From positions 1-64,000 of the forward strand of contig NZ_JACJUU010000005.1 of assembly GCF_014237865.1 (NCBI RefSeq): 64,000 nucleotides of DNA, written 5' to 3'. How positions within the stretch are numbered: the first letter of the stretch is position 1; each line of letters begins with the position of its first letter. The notes below the pieces were generated by a model. That model was not told where the DNA came from, ran no database searches, and saw only the letters and a list, made by a program, of their open reading frames with translations. Source of the DNA: Pusillimonas minor (lineage in GTDB: Bacteria; Pseudomonadota; Gammaproteobacteria; Burkholderiales; Burkholderiaceae_B). Below, one piece after another: positions 1-7,876 of the stretch. The position numbers and the translations under genes are program-made.

Positions 1-45
1 AATAACTAAACCCGGAATCCCTAGGATAGAATCGATTGGAGACAT
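1..45 (-). CDS. Transposase N-terminus, ISL3-like (partial, runs off left edge)
   Basis: Fifteen codons are visible (MSPIDSILGIPGLVI) and the frame is open to the left edge. The ATG at 45-43 is chosen because GGAGGT at 58-53 lies seven bases upstream. Two earlier in-frame or nearby ATGs are too close to that site. The position just inside a GGCTCTTC terminus and the transcription direction away from it fit the transposase of an ISL3-type element. The peptide is too short to identify the family on its own. Confidence 0.5.
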   Translation of the reverse strand, partial: MSPIDSILGIPGLVI

Positions 46-126
46 CGACATTACCTCCATTAAACGTGTTTCTTCGCAAAAACAAGTCTAATGAATGTCG
101 CTGTCCCCCTTTAATGATGAAGAGCC
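1..126. mobile_element. End of an ISL3-family-like insertion sequence (partial)
   Basis: On the minus strand the DUF2058 reading frame is normal up to position 127. It is then followed by GGCTCTTCATCATTAAAGGG, which starts with the GGCTCTTC terminal sequence known for ISL3-family inverted repeats. Inside this end lies a transposase-like start with a good ribosome binding site, directed away from the broken gene. ISL3 elements usually make 8-bp AT-rich target duplications. The outermost bases of the gene, GAATTTTG at 127-134, would be one copy, and its partner would lie left of the window. Only one terminus is visible, so the assignment rests on the terminal motif plus the disrupted gene. Confidence 0.62.
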
Positions 127-643
127 GAATTTTGTAATCGGCATAGGGGTCATCCTCGTCGATTCTGGTCTCTGGCTTTTTCACGCGAACGACAACAGAC
201 GGGTCGCGCTCGGCAATTTTATCGGCCACAACCTTGGGCACCAGTTCAGTGGCATCGCCCAGCCGAATAATCACCAGTTGGCCTGCTGCCAACTGCGACC
301 GCACCGTAGCGGACACATGGATACGCTCGATCTTTGTTCCGAACGTAAAGTTGTAGGCGATGTCACCGCCACCCCTACCCTGGCGGCTTTGTTGCACCAT
401 CTGCACAATCTGCGCCTGAATGGCCCTTGCCCTGGCTTCTGCATCGCGTTTTGCATTGAGCTCACGCACGGCGTCGCGCTGTTTTTGCTGCTCGTCAAGC
501 GCCGCCTGCCGGGCTTCGTCGACAAGCGGCTCGCCGGTACGACGCGCGACCTTCTTCTGCTGGCTTTTGTCCTGGTGGACTTTCTTAACCTTTTTCTGGT
601 CAACCAGGCCGGCCTTCAAAAACTGTTCTTGCAATGAAACCAT
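127..643 (-). pseudogene. DUF2058 (YaiL-like) protein, 3' end cut off by IS
   Basis: The 172 intact codons read MVSLQEQFLKAGLVDQKKVK, then a long Lys/Arg/Gln/Glu-rich helical segment (about residues 15-75). A compact C-terminal domain ends in DEDDPYADYKI. E. coli YaiL and relatives have the same order and normally finish a few residues later with a PDDLMW-type tail. Here that tail is missing: after ATT-C at 127 the sequence becomes an insertion-sequence terminus, and the frame stays open to the left edge with unrelated residues. The family is described as nucleic-acid-associated with no firmly established function. Loss of only about six residues may leave a partly functional protein, now with an IS-encoded tail. 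The start at 643 gives the conserved N-terminus. Confidence 0.75.
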
Positions 644-752
644 CTTCACACCCTGTAATTGCAGTACTTTCCCGCCAAACCCTTTGAGTTGCAGGTCTAG
701 GCCACCATTGTATGCCCTGGCTGCGCGGCACAAAGACCCAACACACCTGCCC

Positions 753-1655
753 CTACCCCAACACTTCTTTAAGCGTGTCTATAAAGGCAAGGGTTCGCTG
801 GGGCAGCAGTTTACGGCCGGGGGTTACGCACCAGACATTCATTTGCGGCAAATGCCATTGCGGCAGTACCCGCAACAATTCGCCGCGCTCGACGTGCGGA
901 CGGGCGAAGCTTTCGGACAAGCCCACGATACCCAGACCCTGAACAGCCAATGCCTGCTGCAGGCCCACCGAGTTGGCTGACAACATGTGCAAAGGCAAGC
1001 CTTCCCAGTGTTCGGTGTTGCTGCGGCTTAAACGCCATATTTGCTGGTCTCCGGCGCTGGTAACCAGAACAAGCCCCGTATGCGACTGCAGTTGCGGCGG
1101 ATTTTGGGGTGTGCCGTGCCGGGCCAGATACGCCGGCGAGGCGTACAAGCCGTTATGCAACGTAATAATGCGCCGCGCGACTAGCGCGTTGTCGTCGGGT
1201 AACTGGGCAGCGACACGCACCGCGACGTCGAAGCGCTCGGCGACCAAATCAACACGGCGTGACGACAAGTCGATATCCAACCGGACATCGGGATGACGGC
1301 GCGAAAACGTTGACAGTATTTGCACTAGCGACAGCTCGTGATATTCGGGAGGAAAAGAGACACGCAAAATGCCCTGTGGTGTCACCTGCCGATGCAAGGC
1401 AAGCGCGGTTGCCGCTTCGGTATCATCGACCAGTCGACGCGCATATTCAAGCATGCGTTCGCCAAACTCGGTCAATACCAGACGCCGGGTACTACGTTGC
1501 ATCAGACGCTCACCAAACACGTTTTCCAGTTCGGCCAGCCGTCGCGACAAGGTTGATTTTGGCAAGCCCGTCAGGTCGGACGCGCGCGTAAAACTGCCGG
1601 CATCGACGATATGTGCGAACAAGATCAGGTCGTTTGCGTACAGGTTCATGGTCAT
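753..1655 (-). CDS. LysR-family transcriptional regulator
   Basis: This 300-residue protein has an N-terminal winged helix-turn-helix (about residues 5-65, including AGSFTRASDLTGLPKSTLSR) and a type-2 periplasmic-binding-like effector domain (about 92-295). Length and layout are typical of LysR regulators of the group close to aromatic and redox stress regulators. It is divergent from the cytochrome b561/YceI genes, the usual geometry for a LysR protein controlling its neighbour. ATG at 1655 or two codons later at 1649 are both possible. The effector cannot be read from sequence. Confidence 0.9.
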   Translation of the reverse strand: MTMNLYANDLILFAHIVDAGSFTRASDLTGLPKSTLSRRLAELENVFGERLMQRSTRRLVLTEFGERMLEYARRLVDDTEAATALALHRQVTPQGILRVSFPPEYHELSLVQILSTFSRRHPDVRLDIDLSSRRVDLVAERFDVAVRVAAQLPDDNALVARRIITLHNGLYASPAYLARHGTPQNPPQLQSHTGLVLVTSAGDQQIWRLSRSNTEHWEGLPLHMLSANSVGLQQALAVQGLGIVGLSESFARPHVERGELLRVLPQWHLPQMNVWCVTPGRKLLPQRTLAFIDTLKEVLG

Positions 1656-1802
1656 CGGCTCAATCTATTGTCCCGTTTTTGGGAATATTAAAACCATTTA
1701 CCCCTATTTTTGTCCATTTTTGTTTCCAATAAAATAAAGATCCTGAAACCTGAGGGAACCTTTCTGCCCCGGCATCAGACCAACTCACTTTCTGGAACCG
1801 AG
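1656..1802. promoter_or_regulatory. Divergent promoter region of LysR and cytochrome b561 genes
   Basis: This 147-bp AT-rich gap separates the divergent genes. It contains an imperfect dyad, ATTGTCCCGTTTTTGGGAAT at 1667-1686 (TCCC-N6-GGGA core). The dyad sits about 15 bp from the LysR start and resembles a LysR-type site. No clear sigma-70 boxes were assigned. Confidence 0.4.
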
Positions 1803-2345
1803 ATGACGCAACGCTACTCCCGCACCGCAATTTTCTTGCACTGGCTTGTCGCCCTGGGCCTGGTGGGTACGTTTGCGCTAGGCTTTTATATGGAAGGCCT
1901 GCCGCTGTCACCTAACAAGCTCAAACTGTATTCGTGGCATAAATGGGCAGGTATCACCCTGTTCGCTGTCATCATTGTTCGGGTAGCGTGGCGCCTGTCG
2001 CACCAACCTCCCGAACTCCCGGCCTCGACCGGCCCATTGGCCAAACTGGCCGCCCACGCCGGGCACCTTCTGTTGTACGTGCTTATGCTGCTCATCCCGC
2101 TTAGCGGCTGGTTAATGAGCTCTGCGCAAGGGTTCCCGGTGGTGTGGTTTGGCATGGTAGCGCTGCCTGATCTGGTGCCTAAAGACAAAGCATTGGGCGA
2201 TGTGCTTCAAACTGTTCATGTCGTGCTGAACTACACCTTGCTGGCTGCGGTCGTTGGCCACGTTGTTGCCGCGCTGTACCACCAGTACGTTAAAAAAGAC
2301 GGGCTGCTGCAGCGCATGTTGCCAAGGCTTCGCGTCAACGCCTGA
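1803..2345 (+). CDS. Cytochrome b561 (CybB/YceJ family)
   Basis: This 180-residue integral membrane di-heme cytochrome has four hydrophobic segments. Conserved histidines lie in IFLHWLV (helix 1), SWHKWAG (start of helix 2), and TVHVVLN and VVGHVVAALYH (helix 4). Segment spacing and the PLSGWLMSSA motif match E. coli CybB, which passes electrons from the quinone pool. The open frame extends upstream to 1710, but homology begins at MTQRYSRTAIFLHW, so ATG 1803 is chosen. A yceI gene follows about 90 bp downstream, as in the E. coli yceJ-yceI pair. A second, broken b561 gene of the same family is at 16162. Confidence 0.88.
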   Translation: MTQRYSRTAIFLHWLVALGLVGTFALGFYMEGLPLSPNKLKLYSWHKWAGITLFAVIIVRVAWRLSHQPPELPASTGPLAKLAAHAGHLLLYVLMLLIPLSGWLMSSAQGFPVVWFGMVALPDLVPKDKALGDVLQTVHVVLNYTLLAAVVGHVVAALYHQYVKKDGLLQRMLPRLRVNA

Positions 2346-2438
2346 AACGTATTCGGGCCATAAACAGCCAAGGCCACCAGGCGAAAATTTCTTTGCCTGA
2401 AACGAACACGAAAACAAACCTGTACCAGAGGAACCAAG

Positions 2439-3011
2439 ATGAAACTGACGACCCTACCCGCCCTTGCGCTGGCATTTGCACTGAGCTTTGGCGCAGTCGC
2501 CCCCGCGGCGGCCGCCACCTACACAACCCTTGATCCGGCGGCCAGCCACATCACGTTTGGCTACAGCCAGATGAACGTCAAGATGGATGGCAGCTTTGGC
2601 GAAATTTCGGCCAAAGAGCTGCAGTTCGACCCTGCCAAACCCGAGTCGGCCAAAGTCACTCTTGACATCAAGCTGGCCAGTGTTGATGCCGGCTATGCCG
2701 AAGCCAACACAGAACTGAAAAAGGCCGAATGGCTGAACTTGGCGACCCACCCGTTGGCGACCTTTACATCAAGTTCGGTCAAGGCCCTGGGCAATAACCA
2801 GTTTGAAGTGGCCGGTACCTTATCAATTAAAGGTCACACCCAGGACATCGTCGTACCTGTCACCTTTACCGAAAAAGACGGCAAAGGCGAGTTTGAAGGC
2901 CAATTTACGTTCAAGCGGGGCGACTTCAAAATCGGCGAAGGCGAGTGGGCTGATTTCAGCATTGTTGCCAACGACATCCAGGTCAAATTCCATATCGTGA
3001 CCACCCCATAG
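2439..3011 (+). CDS. YceI-family periplasmic protein (copy 1)
   Basis: The protein has 190 residues. A Sec signal peptide is followed by a likely cleavage after APAAA (near residue 26), then a lipocalin-like beta barrel. YceI hallmarks are present: a SHITFGYSQMNVKMDG segment, LATHPLATFTSSSVKALG and a GTLSIKGHTQDIVVPVTF strand. YceI proteins bind polyisoprenoid-type lipids and are induced by pH or osmotic stress in E. coli. The physiological ligand here is unknown. It lies downstream of cytochrome b561 and just upstream of a second yceI, so the three probably form one transcription unit. Confidence 0.88.
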   Translation: MKLTTLPALALAFALSFGAVAPAAAATYTTLDPAASHITFGYSQMNVKMDGSFGEISAKELQFDPAKPESAKVTLDIKLASVDAGYAEANTELKKAEWLNLATHPLATFTSSSVKALGNNQFEVAGTLSIKGHTQDIVVPVTFTEKDGKGEFEGQFTFKRGDFKIGEGEWADFSIVANDIQVKFHIVTTP

Positions 3012-3111
3012 CCGCTTTGCCGATTGTCACCGCCTCGCAACCTTTTTATAAGTTAATACGCACAGCGTCTCCAACGTTATCCATCAACCTGCACCTACCC
3101 AAGGAATCTCC

Positions 3112-3681
3112 ATGAAAAAAACTCTGATTGCCGCCGCGTTTGCCACCTTCTTTGCCGGTCAGGCCCTGGCCGCACCGCAAACTTACGTCATTGACTCCAG
3201 CCATACATTCCCGCGGTTTTCTTACAACCACATGGGTATGTCAAAGCAAATTTTGCGCTTTAACAAAACAACCGGCACGGTTGTGCTCGACAAGGCAGCC
3301 AAAGACGCCAAGGTCGACGTCACCATTGACACCACCACCATCGATACCGGTTTCGAAGCATTCGACGGCCACATCCAGGGTGCAGACTTTCTTGACACCG
3401 CGAAGTTTCCAACGGCTACGTTCAAGTCAACCAAAGTGGTCTTCGAAGGCGACAAGCCCGCCAGCATCGAAGGCGACCTGACCATCAAGGGCATCACCAA
3501 GCCTGTCACATTAACGGTCACGTCGTTCTTTAATGGCCCACACCCCATGCTGAAGAAAGAAGCCGTTGGTGCAAACGCAACGACAGTCATCAAACGCAGC
3601 GACTTTGGTGCAGGCAAGTATGCACCTGCCGTGGGTGACGAAGTCACGCTCGACATCGCGCTTGAAGCCGTCGTCAAATAA
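3112..3681 (+). CDS. YceI-family periplasmic protein (copy 2)
   Basis: A 189-residue paralogue of the preceding protein. It starts with MKKTLIAAAFATFFAGQALA, a classic signal peptide with an ALA cleavage site. The mature protein opens with TYVIDSSHTFPRFSYNHMG and includes DFLDTAKFPTATFKSTKV and a DLTIKGITKPVTLTV strand, all typical of YceI. The two copies differ throughout, so this is an old duplication or separate acquisition rather than a recent one. A good ribosome binding site (AAGGA) precedes the start. Confidence 0.88.
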   Translation: MKKTLIAAAFATFFAGQALAAPQTYVIDSSHTFPRFSYNHMGMSKQILRFNKTTGTVVLDKAAKDAKVDVTIDTTTIDTGFEAFDGHIQGADFLDTAKFPTATFKSTKVVFEGDKPASIEGDLTIKGITKPVTLTVTSFFNGPHPMLKKEAVGANATTVIKRSDFGAGKYAPAVGDEVTLDIALEAVVK

Positions 3682-3827
3682 GACAGTTTTGCCTTAATAG
3701 TTATCACAAAAAGTCACGGTGCCCTGAGCGGCATCAGACAACTCAAAAGTCCCTCTCATGCGGCGGCGCGGACACTGTTCTTAACCTTGTCACGCCGCCG
3801 TCATATGCCGCGTCTATCATTCACGCA

Positions 3828-3859
3828 GTAGCGTCGAGTCAACACAAATTCGACGCTAC
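3828..3859. promoter_or_regulatory. Perfect 10-bp inverted repeat just upstream of siaA
   Basis: GTAGCGTCGA (3828-3837) and TCGACGCTAC (3850-3859) are exact reverse complements separated by 12 bases. The element ends 16 bases before the siaA ATG at 3876. No clear Shine-Dalgarno sequence lies between them. It could be an operator dyad or an RNA stem in the leader. It is not a terminator because no T-run follows. Confidence 0.6.
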
Positions 3860-3875
3860 GTTGTTTACGTAATGC

Positions 3876-5138
3876 ATGCGTACAGAGACGGCGACAGTGA
3901 CATCCAAATTCAGCACCCCCTCGGCGGTACCTCTAGCGAACCATCGCGCGACCGCCCGGCGGCTTGCCATCGACGTCCCAACCATCACCTCTGACATGAC
4001 CAACGCCGATGTCCTGCACATCCTGGGCGAACATCGCGACCTGGTCAGCTTGCCTGTGCTTGAACATGACCAGCCGATTGGCCTGATCAGCCGCAACATC
4101 TTCATGTCGCAGATGTCCAAGCCCTACTACCGCGAGCTATACGAAAAGAAAAGCTGCATTGCGTTCATGGACAAGTCACCCCTAATCGTGGACATTGACA
4201 CGCCCATAGAAACGCTTGCGGCTAAAGCGGTCGCCTCCGGCGACAAGACGCTGGCCGACGGGTTCATGTTTATAGAAGGCAACAGGTTTGCTGGTATAGG
4301 CATTGGCCTTGACCTGATGCATGCACTGGTCGAGCTTCAAATCGAAAAAAACCGGCAAGTCATGCAAAGCATTGACTACGCCAGCACCATTCAGCGCGCC
4401 ATGTTGGGCGAATCGCTAAATGCCATGCAAGCCACGCTGCAAGATGTCGCGATTGTCTGGGAGCCTCGCGACATTGTGGGCGGCGATTTTTACCACTTTG
4501 AAACTTTTGCCGGCGGCTGGTTCGCCGCGCTGGCCGACTGCACCGGCCACGGCGTTCCGGGTGCATTCCTGACGTTAATTGCGTCCTCGTCGCTGCGACA
4601 CGCACTGGACCAGCACGGCCCGCAAGACCCCGCATTCTTGATGTCGGAAGTGAGCCGGGGCATGAAACAAGCGCTGGGCCAACATGCGCCAGGCGCCACC
4701 GAGACGGCGTCGAATGACGGTATGGACGCTGTCTTTATGTGGTTTGACGCCGGACTTAAGTCCCTGACCAGTGCGCACGCCAAAATGCCGTTGTTTGTAT
4801 TGGCTGCCGACCAGAGCGACGTTGTTACGGTTGACGGCGAACGTCGCGGCCTGGGCTACCCCGACACACCGGCCGACGCCCGCTGGACAAACCACACCAC
4901 GCTGCTGCAGCCGGGCACCCTTTTATTTGCCTGCACCGACGGCCTGATTGACCAGATTGGCGGACCAAAACACATTGCCTTTGGCAAGCGGCGCCTGCGA
5001 CACGCCCTGCAAAAACACCGCACGCAAGACCTGATGACACTTTCGGACACGCTGATGCATGAGCTGCGCACGTATCAGGGCACCCAGCTTCGCCGCGACG
5101 ACCTCACCTTTTTCGGCTTTCGATTTCCAGAAGATTAA
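3876..5138 (+). CDS. siaA: SiaA-like PP2C/SpoIIE phosphatase with N-terminal CBS pair
   Basis: The 420-residue protein has a tandem CBS-like region (about 36-160), a short helical linker with the STIQRAML motif (about 170-180) and a PPM/SpoIIE Ser/Thr phosphatase domain (about 190-418). Metal-binding and catalytic motifs are present: GGDFYHF (~200), ADCTGHGVPGAF (~220), CTDGLID (~353) and RRDDLTFF (~406). In Pseudomonas aeruginosa, SiaA dephosphorylates SiaC. There the protein is membrane-bound with a HAMP domain. This version has no transmembrane segment and is predicted cytosolic. siaB follows two bases downstream. The start has no obvious ribosome binding site, so a downstream start is possible. 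Confidence 0.82.
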   Translation: MRTETATVTSKFSTPSAVPLANHRATARRLAIDVPTITSDMTNADVLHILGEHRDLVSLPVLEHDQPIGLISRNIFMSQMSKPYYRELYEKKSCIAFMDKSPLIVDIDTPIETLAAKAVASGDKTLADGFMFIEGNRFAGIGIGLDLMHALVELQIEKNRQVMQSIDYASTIQRAMLGESLNAMQATLQDVAIVWEPRDIVGGDFYHFETFAGGWFAALADCTGHGVPGAFLTLIASSSLRHALDQHGPQDPAFLMSEVSRGMKQALGQHAPGATETASNDGMDAVFMWFDAGLKSLTSAHAKMPLFVLAADQSDVVTVDGERRGLGYPDTPADARWTNHTTLLQPGTLLFACTDGLIDQIGGPKHIAFGKRRLRHALQKHRTQDLMTLSDTLMHELRTYQGTQLRRDDLTFFGFRFPED

Positions 5139-5140
5139 CC

Positions 5141-5734
5141 ATGACGAGTGCCCAGGTTTTACCCACCACAAAAAATCACAGCCTGCACTGGCGCCTGTTT
5201 TGTCAGTGCGCCGAAGCACGCGAGATCATCTTCTACTACGAAGGCTACTTTTCGCAGACCATTATTGCAGCGGTAGCCGACGCGGTAAAACTGCGCACCG
5301 AACATGTTGGCGCCGCCAACACCACACGACGCAAGTTGTTCTCGTCGTTCATCGAGATGACGCAAAACATCATCCATTATTCGGTAGATGCCTACAACAC
5401 GCACAACGGCGACAACTTCAACAATGAGATCAGACACGGATCGATCTGTATTTCGACTGAAGCGGGGCGCTACTACCTGCATTGCGCAAACCCGGTCAAC
5501 GTCGACGTGGCCGAGCAACTGCAAAGCAAATTGGCCCACCTGCGCAGCCTGACCATTGACGATATTAAACGCGCGTACAAAGAAAGCCTGCGCGCCGAGA
5601 CGTCTGAAGACAGCAAAGGCGCCGGTCTTGGGCTGCTGACCGTCGCCCGCGACGCAAGCGAGCCTCTTGAGTTTGATTTCGTCCCCATTGCGGGCAGCCA
5701 GAACAAGTTTTTCTGCCTGAAAGCAACGATCTGA
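5141..5734 (+). CDS. siaB: SiaB-like protein kinase of the SiaC switch
   Basis: This 197-residue protein with a GHKL-type ATP-binding fold has an N-box (FIEMTQNIIHY, with E72 and N76) and a glycine-rich G-box (KGAGLGLLTVARD, about 159-171). Size, motifs and position directly after siaA match SiaB, which phosphorylates the small switch protein SiaC on a threonine. It sits two bases after the phosphatase gene and 50 bases before siaC. Kinase and phosphatase are therefore made together and set the phosphorylation state of SiaC. The assignment rests strongly on gene order, since SiaB-family sequence is otherwise poorly conserved. Confidence 0.8.
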   Translation: MTSAQVLPTTKNHSLHWRLFCQCAEAREIIFYYEGYFSQTIIAAVADAVKLRTEHVGAANTTRRKLFSSFIEMTQNIIHYSVDAYNTHNGDNFNNEIRHGSICISTEAGRYYLHCANPVNVDVAEQLQSKLAHLRSLTIDDIKRAYKESLRAETSEDSKGAGLGLLTVARDASEPLEFDFVPIAGSQNKFFCLKATI

Positions 5735-5784
5735 CGCGTGCAAGCCCTGCCCCTTTTACCTTGCTGCCTTTATCTGTAAAGACC

Positions 5785-6174
5785 ATGAACAATATTTTCA
5801 TTGCCGCCACGGCCAGTACGCCGGAGATTGACTTTCGGTTTGACGAGCGCATTTTGTACATCAAAGGCGAGGCGTACCCCGAGAACGCCGCCCTGTTCTG
5901 GGGCGAACTGATTGCCGCCATCAAGACCTTCATCGACGAGGACGACAGCCACGACCCGGTCATCGTTGACGTGGCACTGACCTATTTCAATAGCTCGAGC
6001 ACCAAAATGCTGTTTTCGCTGTTTGACGCGCTAAATGAAATGGCGGCGGGCGGCACACCCGTGCTGCTGAACTGGTACCACGATGAAGACGACGACACTA
6101 TTTATGAGTTTGGCCAGGAGTTATGCGAAGACTTTGACAGCCTGACCTTTCGAGACCACGCATTGCAAGGCTGA
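5785..6174 (+). CDS. siaC: SiaC-like phosphorylatable switch protein (DUF1987)
   Basis: This 129-residue protein matches DUF1987/SiaC in length and pattern. The motif YFNSSSTKMLFSLFDAL holds the expected phosphorylated threonine (T73 here, corresponding to T68 of P. aeruginosa SiaC). The N-terminal STPEIDF and central YIKGEAYPENAALFW segments are also family-typical. Unphosphorylated SiaC binds and activates the cyclase SiaD in Pseudomonas. The same partner logic is likely here because the cyclase gene begins two bases after the stop. ATG 5785 is chosen over an upstream TTG because it begins the conserved sequence. Confidence 0.85.
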   Translation: MNNIFIAATASTPEIDFRFDERILYIKGEAYPENAALFWGELIAAIKTFIDEDDSHDPVIVDVALTYFNSSSTKMLFSLFDALNEMAAGGTPVLLNWYHDEDDDTIYEFGQELCEDFDSLTFRDHALQG

Positions 6175-6176
6175 CT

Positions 6177-6875
6177 GTGGACAAGGCATTGTTTGAGGCC
6201 GAAATGGCCGCACTGGCAAGGGCCAACGCGGCACTGGCTGCCGAATCGGGCAGCTTGCAATTACGCGAGGCACTGGAAGATCTGGCGACGCACTATCGCA
6301 GGCTGATGCGAGAAACCCATCGGTTGATCCGGCATGGTGACCGTACCGAAGCCGAACTTAACACCGCCAACACAAAGCTGCAGCAGCTAAGCGCCGAACT
6401 GGACTACAAGGCCCGCCACGACACCTTGACGGGCAGCCTGAACCGTGGCGCCGTTTTTGAGCTGGCCCGGCGTTACCTGACCCAGGCGCCGCTGTCGCTG
6501 ATTATGCTGGATATTGATTTCTTCAAGCGCATCAACGATACCTACGGTCACCCCGCAGGGGATGCCGTCATTCGGGAGCTGGTCGAACGGCTGAGCGCTG
6601 TGCTGGGCGACACAGGGCATATTGGCCGTGTGGGCGGCGAAGAATTTACCATCCTGTTGCCAGACACCGCCTTGCAAGCCGCAGCGCACATTGCAGAACG
6701 CATACGGGCCAATGTGGCCAACCACGCATTTGACTGTTTGCCGCAGCACCCGGTCACGGCAAGCTTTGGCATCAGCTGGAGCACGCCCGGCACACCGTTT
6801 GAACACGCGTATTCGCGCGCAGACGCCGCGTTGTATCAGGCCAAGAAGCAAGGGCGGAATCAGGTGGTGTGCTGA
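6177..6875 (+). CDS. siaD: SiaD-like diguanylate cyclase (GGEEF)
   Basis: The 232-residue protein has an N-terminal coiled coil (about 1-80) and a GGDEF domain (about 80-230). The active-site motif is GGEEF at residues 153-157, compatible with activity. The upstream region lacks the RxxD inhibitory site at the usual spacing, so product inhibition through the I-site is not expected. The coiled coil is where SiaC binds in the Pseudomonas system. The start is GTG, two bases after siaC, implying translational coupling. The 3' end overlaps the convergent LysR gene by 16 bp. Confidence 0.87.
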   Translation: MDKALFEAEMAALARANAALAAESGSLQLREALEDLATHYRRLMRETHRLIRHGDRTEAELNTANTKLQQLSAELDYKARHDTLTGSLNRGAVFELARRYLTQAPLSLIMLDIDFFKRINDTYGHPAGDAVIRELVERLSAVLGDTGHIGRVGGEEFTILLPDTALQAAAHIAERIRANVANHAFDCLPQHPVTASFGISWSTPGTPFEHAYSRADAALYQAKKQGRNQVVC

Positions 6876-7768
6876 TCGGCCGCCAAAATAGCGCGCTCCA
6901 GCCAGATACGCAGCCGGTCTGCTGCGGGCGTAAACGGTACACCCCGCACGCTGAACAACCCCAATGTGGCATCTGGGGGATGCGGCTGCACGCCGAACGG
7001 CACAACGCCGCAACTGGATAACGGGTCGACCATGAGCCGATCTGGCCCGATGCCCACCAGATCCGTTCTGCGCAGCATTTCCATCATCAGCGTCGGTGAC
7101 GTGCAGTGCACGACATGGATTGGCCGCGGCAAACCGGCCTCGGCCAGCCAATGCAATAAATGATGCCCGGTGCTGCCATTGGTCATATTCAGAATCCAGC
7201 GCGCCTTCGACAACGCCTGCCAATCAGTCGCGTTGGCCAGCGGGTGGCCGGCACGCCCTGAAATCAGCAAACGGGTTTGGGTCAGCGGTTTGAATGAAAG
7301 CTCGGTGGGTAAGGTATCGCGCGTTGAAATGGCCACGCCGAAATCCAGCTGGCCTTCCAGTAAGCCGGGCACAATTTCGGTCATAAACCCTTCTTTAAGC
7401 GTCAGCTGGGCATCGGGAAACGCGTGGGCGAAACGCCGGTAAATATCGGGAAACACCGTCGTGGCTACCACGGGCGTAATCCCAATGGCGATCTTTGCAC
7501 CTGCCCCGCCGCTAATTTGCCTGACCTCATCGCGTGCGCGGTCCATTGTGGCCAGAATATGGCGCGCCCGGGCCAGCAGCGCCTTGCCGGCATCGGTAAA
7601 TGTCACGCCGCGATAGCTACGGTTCAGCAACTCGGCGCCCACGTCTTCTTCAAGCTCTTTCATCGAACGCGTCAGCGCGCTCTGGCTGATGTGTAAGGCG
7701 CGGGCTGCCGCACGAATCGAGCCGCTATCGGCAACCTGCACAAACGCTTTGATATGTTGATGTTTCAT
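6860..7768 (-). CDS. LysR-family regulator of the amidohydrolase/TRAP operon
   Basis: The 302-residue protein has an N-terminal helix-turn-helix (about 1-60, with SGSIRAAARALHISQSALTR) and an effector-binding domain (about 90-295). It resembles the LysR group that regulates aromatic and organic-acid genes (TsaR/GbpR-like). It is divergent from the M20 amidohydrolase and TRAP genes with 108 bp between start codons, so it probably senses their substrate. The 108-bp gap is AT-rich and no exact operator was assigned. Its 3' end overlaps siaD on the other strand. Confidence 0.9.
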   Translation of the reverse strand: MKHQHIKAFVQVADSGSIRAAARALHISQSALTRSMKELEEDVGAELLNRSYRGVTFTDAGKALLARARHILATMDRARDEVRQISGGAGAKIAIGITPVVATTVFPDIYRRFAHAFPDAQLTLKEGFMTEIVPGLLEGQLDFGVAISTRDTLPTELSFKPLTQTRLLISGRAGHPLANATDWQALSKARWILNMTNGSTGHHLLHWLAEAGLPRPIHVVHCTSPTLMMEMLRRTDLVGIGPDRLMVDPLSSCGVVPFGVQPHPPDATLGLFSVRGVPFTPAADRLRIWLERAILAADQHTT

Positions 7769-7876
7769 GGGGTGACATCAAAAAGTGGTCATGTATACGA
7801 AATTAACGTCTTTAAATTATCACCAAAACACTCAAGAATAGAAAAAAGTGAAATAAAAATTACCCGGAGGAGACAA

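Noticed and set aside
1710-1802. Upstream extension of cytochrome b561
   Set aside because: The 31 residues are not conserved-looking, and homology begins at MTQRYSRTAIFLHW.
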